DNA of 64,000 nucleotides, from positions 60,996-124,995 of IMG/VR virus record IMGVR_UViG_3300036795_000133. One strand, given 5' to 3'. Numbering within the stretch: the stretch's first letter is position 1; every line of letters starts with the position of its first letter. The notes under the pieces were generated by a model. It made no database searches. It worked only from the letters and a program-made list of their open reading frames with translations, and was not told the origin of the DNA. Positions 23,927 to 31,874 of the stretch are shown here, in pieces. A program made the position numbers and the translations under genes. The DNA comes from a virus.

Positions 23927-24191
23927 GATCTGCCCCCTTGCCGCTCAGGTCTTCCCCGCCGTGCTCCACGCTCTCGGCGTTAGCTTCCTCGAACGTGTAC
24001 CCGGCGTAGACCAGGCCCGCGTCGAGGTCGTCGAGCAGCCTGGCGGCATCCGCCCGCGCCTCCTGTACGGCCCACTTCACCCACCACTCGATGTACTGGT
24101 CGCGGGTCATGTCGGTGGCGATCCAGCGGTCAGTGCCCGTGCTAAACACGGCGTACAGGCCGTCAGGCTGCTTTATGACCGAGCGGCCCAT
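23904..24191 (-). CDS. Hypothetical protein (95 aa)
   Basis: ATG 24191 overlaps the upstream TGA by one base. Begins GRSVIKQPDGLYAVFSTGTD, then DQYIEWWVKWAVQEARADA, an aromatic helix. Acidic tail. Function unknown. Confidence 0.65.
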   Translation of the reverse strand: MGRSVIKQPDGLYAVFSTGTDRWIATDMTRDQYIEWWVKWAVQEARADAARLLDDLDAGLVYAGYTFEEANAESVEHGGEDLSGKGADHGDTARP

Positions 24192-24517
24192 CAGTGCCCT
24201 GCCTCCTCTGCTTGCGTCTCCGTGACCCGCAGGAACTCGTCCCGCCTCATGAGCCGGAACCCGAACGTCACGGTGAACTGGAGCGGCGGGGGCGGCTCGA
24301 TCACGCGCGGGTCGGGCGTAATCGGGAAGCCGCCGTAATTGATGTCGTCGCTGCCCGGCCAGTGCCCCTGCGGGTAGTCGCACAGCAGGCGGGCCGCGTC
24401 GGGCTCGCTGACCGTGTACTCGACCTTGCGGCCGTCCTTCAGGTGCAGCACCAGGGAAGCACTCTCTACCGGGCACTCCTCGCGGGGCCAGGTGAAAGGA
24501 TCACGTCGCACTGGCAT
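24191..24517 (-). CDS. Hypothetical protein (108 aa)
   Basis: Beta-rich: LVLHLKDGRKVEYTVSEPD, LQFTVTFGFRLMRRDEFLRV. The first part may be a small sheet domain; acidic tail. Overlaps the P-loop gene end by 17 nt. No family. Confidence 0.6.
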   Translation of the reverse strand: MPVRRDPFTWPREECPVESASLVLHLKDGRKVEYTVSEPDAARLLCDYPQGHWPGSDDINYGGFPITPDPRVIEPPPPLQFTVTFGFRLMRRDEFLRVTETQAEEAGH

Positions 24518-24971
24518 CTCCTGTCGCGGGCTCGGCGTCTTCCGTCCACGTCACAGCCAGCACCGGGACGGGAGACAGGAGCTGGACGATCCGGTCAAGG
24601 TCGTCAAACATCAGGCCGCGCGTGCCCGGCGGGTAGTAGGCGCGCTCCTGCCACTCGCCGACTGTCAGCGGCATCGGGATAGTCAGCCCCAGTTCCCTCG
24701 CCAGCCGCATGACCTGCCCGGCCCGGCGCGTGTCCGTGCAGACGATATAGGCACCCGCCTCGGCCGCGCGGCGGATAAGCTCCGTGGTCTTGCCGCCCGC
24801 CTGCCCGCGGACGATGATCTCCGTCATGCGGCCTCCCTCCATCGTCGTAGCGCTAACCGGCACTGTCCGGATAGCTTCCCCCATCGTCAGTGACGGGCCG
24901 GCTCGCATGGCGGCCTCTAGGCAGTCAAGGACGGAGGGGCCGTTCCGGGTCACCTGCTCGCCGCTCACCAT
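24501..24971 (-). CDS. P-loop NTPase-like protein
   Basis: 156 aa from ATG 24971; an ATG at 24827 behind a strong GGGAGG would give 108 aa starting TEIIVRGQAGGKTTELIRRA. That segment is a Walker A (GQAGGKT) after a short beta strand, and a Walker B-like RGLMFDDLDRI follows. Probably a small ATP-binding helper; the substrate is unknown. The longer ORF N-terminus has no recognisable domain. Confidence 0.65.
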   Translation of the reverse strand: MVSGEQVTRNGPSVLDCLEAAMRAGPSLTMGEAIRTVPVSATTMEGGRMTEIIVRGQAGGKTTELIRRAAEAGAYIVCTDTRRAGQVMRLARELGLTIPMPLTVGEWQERAYYPPGTRGLMFDDLDRIVQLLSPVPVLAVTWTEDAEPATGDASAT

Positions 24972-25396
24972 GCCGAGATCTCGATCTTGCCGGACACCCT
25001 GTCGCCTGGGCTCACAGGGTGACCGCCCACTACCCTCACGCCGTCGGGCACAAGGTAAAGCCACTCGGTGCCGTCCTCGCTGACGCCCGGCACCACCCTG
25101 TCCTCCGTTCCGTCGTCGCGCACGATGACGAGGTGAAGTCCTGTTCTCATGATGGCCCCGACGGCAAGCCTGTGCTGCATCTGCTTCTGCCGGATCGCCT
25201 CGTGGACCTTAGCCAGCTTCTCCTGCCATGCCTCGTGCTCGGCCTGCACGCGGCGGAAGTCGGCTACCTCGTCGTCGGTTAGCTCGGCGTTCGGCTCGAA
25301 GTCGTCGTCGTCTTCCCACTCCCGCAGGTCCTCGCGGAACATGACGGAGTAGAACGGGTACTTCTCGTACTCGCTGACGTTCACCTTCACGGTCAT
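24965..25396 (-). CDS. Hypothetical acidic protein (143 aa)
   Basis: ATG 25396 (ATGA overlap). TVKVNVSEYEKYPFYSVMF, acidic loop, a coiled helix with HEAWQEKLAKVHEAIRQKQM, then a beta domain VGAIMRTGLHLVIVRDDGT. No known family. Confidence 0.65.
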   Translation of the reverse strand: MTVKVNVSEYEKYPFYSVMFREDLREWEDDDDFEPNAELTDDEVADFRRVQAEHEAWQEKLAKVHEAIRQKQMQHRLAVGAIMRTGLHLVIVRDDGTEDRVVPGVSEDGTEWLYLVPDGVRVVGGHPVSPGDRVSGKIEISAW

Positions 25397-25878
25397 GCGT
25401 CCTCCCACTCTCCCGCGATGATGCCGAGCATCCGGACTACCTTGGCGTCGCGCCCGCAGTCGCACGGCTTGCCCGCCCGCTCAGGGTCAGAGCAGCCCGA
25501 GCCGGGCGGACCTGTCGGGCCGCCGATCAGGCCCGCACCCTCCCGCGCCTGGGAGCAGGCGAAGAAGTATCCGTCGCCGTCCAGGTGCTCCTCGGCGAGG
25601 ATCTCGGCTACGAGGTCACGGGTGGCCCTGGCAGCCTGAAGGCGGCGCTTGGGGTCGTTGCGGGCGATGTGATCGGCTACGGCAGTGCCGGGCGTGTCCG
25701 CGACTGCCAGGTCCGGCCCCCTGTTGCCGTGGACGACGGCCCGGAGGTCGTCACCGAGAACGCGCCACGGTCCGCGGCGCTTGCGGGCCGCCCGTTCGGC
25801 GACTGCCAGGTCCTCGGCTACGTGCTCGCCGATGACAGTGGCCAGCTCAGCTACGCGGGCAGTCAGGTCCGTGGTCAC
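25393..25878 (-). CDS. DUF6221-like protein
   Basis: 161 aa. AELATVIGEHVAEDLAVAE, a conserved ADHIARNDPKRRLQAARA centre, and a C-terminal cysteine region PCDCGRDAKVVRMLG. This resembles DUF6221 proteins frequent in actinobacteria and their phages (from memory). Function unknown. Confidence 0.6.
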   Translation of the reverse strand: MTTDLTARVAELATVIGEHVAEDLAVAERAARKRRGPWRVLGDDLRAVVHGNRGPDLAVADTPGTAVADHIARNDPKRRLQAARATRDLVAEILAEEHLDGDGYFFACSQAREGAGLIGGPTGPPGSGCSDPERAGKPCDCGRDAKVVRMLGIIAGEWEDA

Positions 25879-26264
25879 CAGAACCGCTTCCCTCCGCTGG
25901 CGACGAACGCCTCACCCCAGCAGCTATCGCACAGCCGCTGATCCGCTCTCCGCGTCCCGACGGTAGCCTCGTACGGCTTCCCGCACTCGCCGCAGGTGAC
26001 CTGAACACGGGGCAGCCGGGCTTCCCTGCGTGCCCGTGCCCGTGCCTTCCGCGTCTCGTTCCGCTCCACCCACGGGCCGCCGGGTGACATCCGGGCAGCA
26101 CCGCACGGGCAGCGCTCCACGTAGTCCGGCCCGAACCGTCCCCGTGTCCGGGTGCGGCAGCGGTGCCACGGCAGCGGCAGGCGCGCGTCGTTCCACATGA
26201 CGCCGCCCAGGGACTCGATGTAGTCGCCGTCGTTCTCGAAGGTGCGGACCCATTCCGCGCTCAC
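25875..26264 (-). CDS. Zinc-ribbon protein (129 aa)
   Basis: Cysteine sets ERCPCGAARM and VTCGECGKPYEATVG followed by RLCDSCWGEAF. Basic middle helix. Likely a nucleic-acid-binding protein. ATGA overlap on both sides. Confidence 0.65.
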   Translation of the reverse strand: MSAEWVRTFENDGDYIESLGGVMWNDARLPLPWHRCRTRTRGRFGPDYVERCPCGAARMSPGGPWVERNETRKARARARREARLPRVQVTCGECGKPYEATVGTRRADQRLCDSCWGEAFVASGGKRFW

Positions 26265-26659
26265 GAGATCCCTTCCTTCCTGGCGAGGTACTGCGCCCGC
26301 TGCTCCCCGTAGACCTTCTTCACCAGGGCGAGGTCCCAGCCTTCCACGGTCAGGTGCGCCTCTCCGGGGACCTCCTGCTGGTACGCCCGTCCCCAGCGGT
26401 GCTCAACGTGCTTCTCGTTCCCGTCGAAGTCGCGCAGGTCGCCGGCTTCGACGTACGGGTTCGCCTCCCGGTCGCTTTCGGGCTGGTCGCCGCGCCACAT
26501 CAGCCGGTACCACGTCCGCACCTCAACAGGGCCGTCGTGAAGCTCAAGCTCCGTCACGTCCTCGCCGAGCTTGTATGATTCCGCGTCCTCTTCGCGGGCG
26601 AACGCGTGCAGGATCCGGAAGGACGAGTACTCGCCTGCCGTAGCCAGGTAGACCTTCAC
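26261..26659 (-). CDS. DUF7336-like hypothetical protein (132 aa)
   Basis: Begins KVYLATAGEYSSFRILHAFA, consistent with small proteins that carry V-Y-L-x-x-x-G-E-Y. Also WYRLMWRGDQPESDREA. The family name is a guess from the N-terminal pattern. Function unknown. Confidence 0.55.
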   Translation of the reverse strand: MKVYLATAGEYSSFRILHAFAREEDAESYKLGEDVTELELHDGPVEVRTWYRLMWRGDQPESDREANPYVEAGDLRDFDGNEKHVEHRWGRAYQQEVPGEAHLTVEGWDLALVKKVYGEQRAQYLARKEGIS

Positions 26660-26997
26660 CGCTCGCCCCGTTCCGCGTTAGTGTCCCGGCCCTCGCACCG
26701 CTCGTGACCTGATCCGGTATGGATAAGGACGGTCACCGGGCGCTGGCCGCCGCCGAATACGAACTCGAACAGGTGCGACTCGTTGACCGGCAGGCCGCAG
26801 TGAACGCAGTCGCCTGCCGGAAAGAGCGTGAGCCCCCCGCGCCCGTTGCCCAGGACTTCGCGGATGAATGCCCGCTCGTCCTCGGTGCCGCCTTCAAGGT
26901 CGAACCCGCCGCTACTAGCGATGCGCTCAATGTCCGGGGTGGGGTCAAAGCCCCACTTCCGGCGGAACGCCTCAGCCGCCTGCTCAAATTCGCTCAC
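26656..26997 (-). CDS. Hypothetical protein (113 aa)
   Basis: GTG 26997 chosen by GTGA overlap. SEFEQAAEAFRRKWGFDPTP; a cysteine pair HCGLPVNESH; ends with a GHERCEGRD. Possible zinc protein. Function unknown. Confidence 0.6.
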   Translation of the reverse strand: MSEFEQAAEAFRRKWGFDPTPDIERIASSGGFDLEGGTEDERAFIREVLGNGRGGLTLFPAGDCVHCGLPVNESHLFEFVFGGGQRPVTVLIHTGSGHERCEGRDTNAERGER

Positions 26998-27272
26998 TGC
27001 TGATCGCTCTCTCCGGGGATAGTGACGCTGACGGACCCTGCACCCGTGCGGGTGCAGGCGGGGCAGATGCCGTGGAACCTGCCCGGCACTTCCGGATCGG
27101 GAACCGAGGAAGGCTTCCCGTCGATGTCCCGCCACTCGTGGCCGCCGCTCATAGTCCCGCACAGCGGGCACGGCAGCCAGAAGAACCCTGCGAGCGAGGC
27201 GTAGGCCCGGTGCACCTGCCGCCAGCGTTCAGGTATGAGCAGGCCGATCCGGATCAGCGCGGTCGTGCTCAT
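26994..27272 (-). CDS. Cysteine-pair protein (92 aa)
   Basis: Basic helical start (LIRIGLLIPERWRQVHRAY), then LPCPLCGTMSGGHEWRD and HGICPACTRTGAG, two CxxC pairs of a zinc ribbon. Function unknown. Confidence 0.65.
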   Translation of the reverse strand: MSTTALIRIGLLIPERWRQVHRAYASLAGFFWLPCPLCGTMSGGHEWRDIDGKPSSVPDPEVPGRFHGICPACTRTGAGSVSVTIPGESDQQ

Positions 27273-27670
27273 GCCAGCCTCAGCTCAAGGTCGGCGCGCT
27301 CGCAGAACTCCTCAAGGGAGATCACGCCGCCGTCTTGCTCGTCCGTCTCGAACTCGGCGACTCTCTCCGGGTTGCTGTCGAGCCATTCGCCGTCAGCTGT
27401 GCGCCTGATCTCAGCGGAGCCGAAGCTGTGACGGTAGCGGAGGTAGTACTGGGTGCCGTCCGCGCCCCACGCGTCCCACTGTGCCGGGCAGGCGAAGCAG
27501 GTCTGCTCTGCGCGGACGATTACCGGGCGGGCACTGGCCGGCCCTGCCTCCCCGATGATCTGCTCGAATTTCAGCCGCTCCAGCCGGGTGACGATAGCGT
27601 CCGTGCCGAAGCCGTCAGCGGTGATGTAGTTCACGAACTGCCGGATCTTCCGGCGGTCGGCGTCGTTCAC
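27269..27670 (-). CDS. Hypothetical protein (133 aa)
   Basis: Helical N-terminus NDADRRKIRQFVNYITADG, then TCFACPAQWDAWGADGTQYYL and an acidic tail. The CFACPAQW motif suggests a metal or disulfide. Function unknown. Confidence 0.65.
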   Translation of the reverse strand: MNDADRRKIRQFVNYITADGFGTDAIVTRLERLKFEQIIGEAGPASARPVIVRAEQTCFACPAQWDAWGADGTQYYLRYRHSFGSAEIRRTADGEWLDSNPERVAEFETDEQDGGVISLEEFCERADLELRLA

Positions 27671-28017
27671 GCACTCGGCTCCCTGTCTGCAAGGTGGGTG
27701 ACGATAAGCGCGGGCGGCAACCCGGCAAGTGGCACGGTGACGGGCTCTGCAACGGCAAACCCGCCGGCCGCCGGGTCCCGGTGCCAGCGGCCCTCCCCGT
27801 TGCGCTCGTGCGCGTGCACGACAGCAAACGGGCCGTCGAGCACGTAGACCTCGAAGCGGCAGGCGTCGCGGTAGCAGGTGCCGAAGTTCTCCCGCATCCA
27901 GTCGTCCAGGGCCGTCAACTCGCCGGGGGTCCAGTCGCGCGACCAGTCCCGGGTGCAGCCGTCCCAGACGGCGAAGGGCTCAAGGTCCCCGTTGACAGCC
28001 AGGCCGGTGTCAGGCAT
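27667..28017 (-). CDS. Hypothetical protein with THL tail (116 aa)
   Basis: WTPGELTALDDWMRENFG, then CYRDACRFEVYVLDGPFAV and a tail PPALIVTHLADREPS. Its ALIVTHL string recurs in the proteins at 28018 and 28509. No family recognised. Confidence 0.6.
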   Translation of the reverse strand: MPDTGLAVNGDLEPFAVWDGCTRDWSRDWTPGELTALDDWMRENFGTCYRDACRFEVYVLDGPFAVVHAHERNGEGRWHRDPAAGGFAVAEPVTVPLAGLPPALIVTHLADREPSA

Positions 28018-28512
28018 TTACGTCTCCTCGTCGTCCAGGTGGGTGACGCCGGATATGATCCACCTCTGCATCTCGGCCCCGGTGATGGTCTTCCCGCTGG
28101 GCAGGGTGACCACGGCGTCAGGAGCGAAGTGCGCGCCTGCCATCATGCGGATCATCGCCGCGTCGTCCGGGGTGATCTCGTGAGCGTGCAGAGGTTCGGC
28201 TGCCTGCTCCCTTGGCCGCCCGCCGCATGTCGGTCGGCTGCAGCGCACGGCGGCATGGCCGCCCGTCTGTTCTGCGCACATCGGGCAGCAGGTGACGCAG
28301 AACTCCCGGCCCGGTTCGTTCAGCCGCGTGGCATGCTCGGGATGACCTGTCGGCCAGTCGGGTGCCTCGCGCCGCTTCCTACCACGCTCGACCTCATCCA
28401 GAAGCGCCATGGCTCCCGGTGACGTGACATGCGTGCGGGCATAGGCGATCAGGTCGTCTTCGCGGGGCGCTTCGGGCGGCGTTACCGGACGCCGCGACGG
28501 CCAGAATCTCAC
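28018..28512 (-). CDS. Zinc-binding hypothetical protein (164 aa)
   Basis: Helical N-terminus, a zinc-like region FCVTCCPMCAEQTGGHAAV with RCSRPTCGGRP, then a C-terminal domain with VTLPSGKTITGAEMQRW and tail SGVTHLDDEE. The last string resembles the THL tail of its neighbours. Adjacent to but not overlapping the 27667 gene. Confidence 0.6.
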   Translation of the reverse strand: MRFWPSRRPVTPPEAPREDDLIAYARTHVTSPGAMALLDEVERGRKRREAPDWPTGHPEHATRLNEPGREFCVTCCPMCAEQTGGHAAVRCSRPTCGGRPREQAAEPLHAHEITPDDAAMIRMMAGAHFAPDAVVTLPSGKTITGAEMQRWIISGVTHLDDEET

Positions 28513-29003
28513 CGAGACCTCCCCTCAAAGCGCTGCCGCACCTCGGCCAGTACGTCAGCGCCGTCACGGTTTCCGGCGGTGATGACGGACAGATCCCGTT
28601 CAACTTTGTCCCAGGCGCTAGGGGCAGGAGCGGAAGCCTGGTCCTCAGACAGATGAGTGACGATCAGGGCATACCCGTCACGGCCTCCGGGCCTGCCGCC
28701 CTTGCCGACCGTGACCTCGACCGTGTCGGGCAGGTCGGCAGCCGCGTAGGACATTACGCTGAGCGTGCCGGGGTCGCCGGCGGATTCCGAACTACGGACA
28801 CCAGTGAAGGACGCGGAGGCGTTCGGGTTGGGCACGTAGCCGATGTTCGAGTTTCCGCCGCCTTCGCCCCCGAAGGACTCGCCGCCGAACTCCATGGCAT
28901 TCCCGCCGTCGCCGCCTGCGAGCACGATGTCGACGCGAACGGCGTTCGGGGGCTTGACCCATGTGCCGCTGCTGGCGAAGTATTGAAGGTCGGGGTTGCT
29001 CAC
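28509..29003 (-). CDS. Glycine-rich tail-fibre-like protein
   Basis: 164 aa, GTG 29003 (GTGA overlap). FASSGTWVKPPNAVRVDIV, then a Gly-rich loop (GGESFGGEGGG) and TVEVTVGKGGRPGGRDG ending ALIVTHL, the outline of a phage glycine-rich receptor-binding domain. It continues into a helical tail. Unusual inside a chain of non-structural genes. Confidence 0.6.
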   Translation of the reverse strand: MSNPDLQYFASSGTWVKPPNAVRVDIVLAGGDGGNAMEFGGESFGGEGGGNSNIGYVPNPNASASFTGVRSSESAGDPGTLSVMSYAAADLPDTVEVTVGKGGRPGGRDGYALIVTHLSEDQASAPAPSAWDKVERDLSVITAGNRDGADVLAEVRQRFEGRSR

Positions 29004-29188
29004 CGGGCTGCCGCCTCTCGTTCCGGCTCGTACTTGGTGACGTCCTCGACTGTCACGCGGGCCTTGTGCCCTGTCTGGCGGACGTGAGCGCGGACCTGCC
29101 CGCGCGTTGAGTCGGGATCGAACTCGGGGCACCTTTCGCACTCTGCGATACCCCGCATGCGGAGCCGGGATATGCGGACGCTATTCAC
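29000..29188 (-). CDS. Small protein with CxxC (62 aa)
   Basis: GTG 29188 in a GTGA overlap with the endonuclease stop. IAECERCPEFDPDS then VRAHVRQTGHKARVTVED: CxxC-x(n)-H-x-x-x-x-x-H zinc-finger outline, common in small actinobacterial proteins. Function unknown. Confidence 0.6.
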   Translation of the reverse strand: MNSVRISRLRMRGIAECERCPEFDPDSTRGQVRAHVRQTGHKARVTVEDVTKYEPEREAAAR

Positions 29189-30390
29189 TTCGCCGCTTCC
29201 TCTCCCGTGATCCTCGCCAGCCACCCGGCGACAGCTTGCTCAAGCTCGTCCCTCGCGCCGCGACGAGCAGCCCGGCAGGGATTGCAGAATAGGAGCTTCC
29301 CGCCGTTCCGCAAGCGGTGGACGACCGGCGCTCCGCACTTCACGCACTGCGTTCCCGCCTCTATTTCGTCTGCCCAGCCGCATTCCATGCCCGTGGGTCG
29401 CGCCGCGCCCAGGCAGGCGGGACACAGAAACGCCCATGTCCAGGTGGAGGTGCCTGCGCGCCGGATCATGGCCGGCTTGGCACCTGCCCCTTGGCAGTAC
29501 TGGCAATGCTGGGCGGCTAGAGCCAGTTTGTATGCGGCACCCGGTACAGGCGTCCGCTTCCCGCTCCTCCTGGCGTACTCGCGGGCACGGGCGGCTTTAT
29601 AGCGGCATGATGCCGAGCAGTAACTAGCGGGAGGAGGGCAATCAAGAGGTAGTTCGCCTTCGCAGTGCCCGCAGCGAGGGCCGGTTAGTCCGGTTTCCCG
29701 GCCGGACGCGGCATGCGGCAGCCAGCATTCGCCAGGAGCATTCTTGCCCTTGCTCTTGCTCATCCGGCATGAGATGCACAGCGTCTCGAACCCGGCCGGG
29801 AAACCGTTCCTGATCAGCCACCCGTAGACGCCGTTCCTTGGGGGATCGATCACACCTAGGCTTCTAATCTGGAGTTTCTCCCAGCCTCCGCAGCAGGCGC
29901 ACGTCTCGCCGTAATGCGCAAGCACCTTGGCTCTCTGCGTAGTCCGGCTTGCGAGGTCATTTACACGCGCCCTTGCGCGAATCTCATCGCCGTGTTTCTC
30001 GCGGTGCCGTTGCCTCTGGACACGCGGGCCTGGCCCTACGTATCGGCCCGTCAGGGGCCGGTCGCCCCACTCCCGGCGGGCGCGCTGTGCCTGCTCTCGC
30101 TTGACGATGCCCAGCCATGGCCAGAGGATATCCAGGGCGGCGTTGACGCGGTCGATGCCCAATACCCGCAACTCGTAGATGTTATTCCGGCCGTCCTGAT
30201 ACACGTAAGGACCGTAGATCGGGGCCTCGTAACCAATAGCCTCACGGAACCGGTAGAGCGGCTCGCGGTGGTTCTGCGAGATCGAGAGGATAACGTAGTT
30301 GCCCATGAAGCAGGTTGACCCCTCGCCGTCGAAGAACCCGGCGGCCCAGGCCAGGGCCTCGCTCCTGGTGACGTGCTCGTAGCCGTTCAC
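29185..30390 (-). CDS. LAGLIDADG-type homing endonuclease with zinc fingers
   Basis: 401 aa, GTG start. Near the N-terminus LAWAAGFFDGEGSTCF is the LAGLIDADG helix with its acidic catalytic residue, followed by a beta/alpha unit YELRVLGIDRVNAALDIL. A later segment has HNH-like or zinc clusters: CACCGGW, LCISCRMSK, CGHCEGE, CQYCQGAG, CPACLG and CVKCGA. Fusion of a LAGLIDADG domain with several zinc fingers suggests a sequence-specific homing enzyme. It sits second in the minus-strand chain. Confidence 0.75.
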   Translation of the reverse strand: MNGYEHVTRSEALAWAAGFFDGEGSTCFMGNYVILSISQNHREPLYRFREAIGYEAPIYGPYVYQDGRNNIYELRVLGIDRVNAALDILWPWLGIVKREQAQRARREWGDRPLTGRYVGPGPRVQRQRHREKHGDEIRARARVNDLASRTTQRAKVLAHYGETCACCGGWEKLQIRSLGVIDPPRNGVYGWLIRNGFPAGFETLCISCRMSKSKGKNAPGECWLPHAASGRETGLTGPRCGHCEGELPLDCPPPASYCSASCRYKAARAREYARRSGKRTPVPGAAYKLALAAQHCQYCQGAGAKPAMIRRAGTSTWTWAFLCPACLGAARPTGMECGWADEIEAGTQCVKCGAPVVHRLRNGGKLLFCNPCRAARRGARDELEQAVAGWLARITGEEAAK

Positions 30391-30392
30391 GG

Positions 30393-30575
30393 TTAGTTGT
30401 TCTTCCTGGGCGCGTCGCTTCCAAGCCGCATGCGGGCACTATCGAGCGCCGCCACGAGTATGTCGTTCATGTTCGTACCCCGTTCGGCGGCGGCGACCTT
30501 GAGCCAGCGGTGCAGTTCCGGCGGGAGTCTCGCGAGGAACTTGACTCGCTTATCTTGCTCAGCGTGCTTAGCCAT
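30393..30575 (-). CDS. Arc-like ribbon-helix-helix protein, leaderless
   Basis: 60 aa. ATG 30575 follows a TATCAT box (30587-30582) by 6 nt, so translation is probably leaderless. RVKFLARLPPELHRWLKVAA then GTNMNDILVAALDSAR is a clear RHH repressor motif. First gene of the minus chain and a candidate autoregulator of it. Confidence 0.75.
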   Translation of the reverse strand: MAKHAEQDKRVKFLARLPPELHRWLKVAAAERGTNMNDILVAALDSARMRLGSDAPRKNN

Positions 30576-30682
30576 ATAAGCATGATACACACCGGGGCGA
30601 TAAGTGGCGAACCGAGTTCGCGTTCGGCGCGGGCGACGCGGCCTGTGGGCTAAAAGCGGCCTAGCGAGGCTAGGCTTACACT

Positions 30683-30946
30683 GTGGGATCTCCCGTGCCG
30701 CCGGCACCCAACCGCCTGATGATCGCGCTGGTCGACGGCCTCAACCGCTCCGCCTGGAGCGGGCGGCTGCCAAACGTGAACACGGGCGAAGCGTTCTGGG
30801 CCCCCGCTCGTAACGCCGTCTCCCTTGTTGCCGCAGGACAGGCCGAGTACGCCCCGGACGGTACCGTCGCACCGCCTCCTGAGCCGCCGAACACGGTGCA
30901 CGGGACTCCTGGCTTTGCGGCAGGGACTAGCAACAGCTCGCACTGA
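30683..30946 (+). CDS. Hypothetical protein (87 aa), leaderless GTG
   Basis: GTG sits 6 nt after TAGGCT (30671-30676). NRLMIALVDGLNRSAWSGRL then GEAFWAPARNAVSLVAA; a Pro-rich tail. Opposite-strand ORFs here look like shadows. Function unknown. Confidence 0.55.
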   Translation: MGSPVPPAPNRLMIALVDGLNRSAWSGRLPNVNTGEAFWAPARNAVSLVAAGQAEYAPDGTVAPPPEPPNTVHGTPGFAAGTSNSSH

Positions 30947-30971
30947 GGCACGCAGCCCTGCAGTGACCCCG

Positions 30972-31166
30972 TCAGGTGAAGTGCGCCACTAGTGCGATGA
31001 CCGCCCAGACGACGACGCCGAGCAGGCCAAGGCCGAGCAGGGCGCAGAACACGAACCAGGCCGCGAAGCCCTTCCCCCAGCGGCGCAGGTCCGGGCCGCC
31101 GTTACCGAGCTCATGCGCCGGAATCCTACTTGATCCCAGGGATGGCGACCGAGGCAGACACGGCAC
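30972..31166 (-). CDS. Single-pass membrane protein (64 aa)
   Basis: GTG start with AGGA upstream. C-terminal half is one long hydrophobic helix, FAAWFVFCALLGLGLLGVVV. Its start lies close to promoter site D but on the other strand. Function unknown. Confidence 0.6.
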   Translation of the reverse strand: MPCLPRSPSLGSSRIPAHELGNGGPDLRRWGKGFAAWFVFCALLGLGLLGVVVWAVIALVAHFT

Positions 31167-31190
31167 CGGAATTCCTGTGCATACGCCTCG

Positions 31191-31219
31191 TGCAGATGCA
31201 CGTGCATCGGGCCTATGCT
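31191..31219 (+). promoter_or_regulatory. Promoter with palindromic operator, site D
   Basis: -35 TGCAGA (31191-31196), 17-nt spacer and -10 TATGCT (31214-31219). The spacer contains TGCACGTGCA (31197-31206), so a protein bound there would cover the promoter. Drives the rightward lysis cassette beginning at 31267. Confidence 0.65.
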
Positions 31220-31266
31220 GTGCTCATCGACGTGCTGTTCCCCCGCGCCTCACAAGGAGCCCAGCC

Positions 31267-31611
31267 ATGGCGGATGTAACCGCGACGCCCGACGGAGGCG
31301 CGTCAATCACGATCAGCGCGCAGGAGACAGCGGGACTGAAGGCACTCGCCGCGGTGCACCTGCCCATCCTGGCCAAGATCCGGGCGTGGTTCAGCGCCGA
31401 CATTGCCCCCGAGCTAGGCGAGGCGGAGGCCTTCCTCAAGTCCCTGGCATCCAACCCGCCCGAGGGCTCGACCCTGACCGTGAGCGCAGGCCAGGTGCAG
31501 GCGCTGCGGGGGCTGCTCGCCGCGCACATCCCGGACTTCAACGCGGTGCTCGCCGTCGTCGAGTCCCCGGTTGTCAGGGATCTCCTGACGTTCGCGAAGG
31601 CTCTCCTTTGA
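31267..31611 (+). CDS. Hypothetical protein, lysis-cassette first gene
   Basis: 114 aa, AAGGAG before the ATG. Hydrophobic helices with repeated SAQETAGLKALAAVHLPILA and SAGQVQALRGLLAAHIPDFN units, so the protein is a tandem duplication of one helical unit. Role unknown; first gene downstream of promoter D. Confidence 0.7.
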   Translation: MADVTATPDGGASITISAQETAGLKALAAVHLPILAKIRAWFSADIAPELGEAEAFLKSLASNPPEGSTLTVSAGQVQALRGLLAAHIPDFNAVLAVVESPVVRDLLTFAKALL

Positions 31612-31874
31612 TCCGCACCCGCCGCCGCAGTGCCCTGCCGGAGGACCCGCGGGCAGGCGAGAGGCTAGACCGGGCTGTCGCGGTACTGCGGAGGTACCAG
31701 CGGGCCGGGGCCGTCGAGGTACCCGTCGCAGACGTGCTGGAGATGCTCGGCGCCGGTCCGGGAGCGGCTCCTGCGGCAGAGGCGCCGGCCCGTGACCCGC
31801 GCGCCGACCCGCTGACAGGCACCATGTGGGCAGGGCCGCCGGGAAGCGCGCCGCCGGGAAGCGAGGCGGGATGA
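31608..31874 (+). CDS. Hypothetical basic protein (88 aa)
   Basis: TTG start in a TTGA overlap. IRTRRRSALPEDPRAGERLD, helix with AVAVLRRYQRAG, Pro/Gly tail. Function unknown; coupled to the membrane gene that follows. Confidence 0.6.
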   Translation: MIRTRRRSALPEDPRAGERLDRAVAVLRRYQRAGAVEVPVADVLEMLGAGPGAAPAAEAPARDPRADPLTGTMWAGPPGSAPPGSEAG

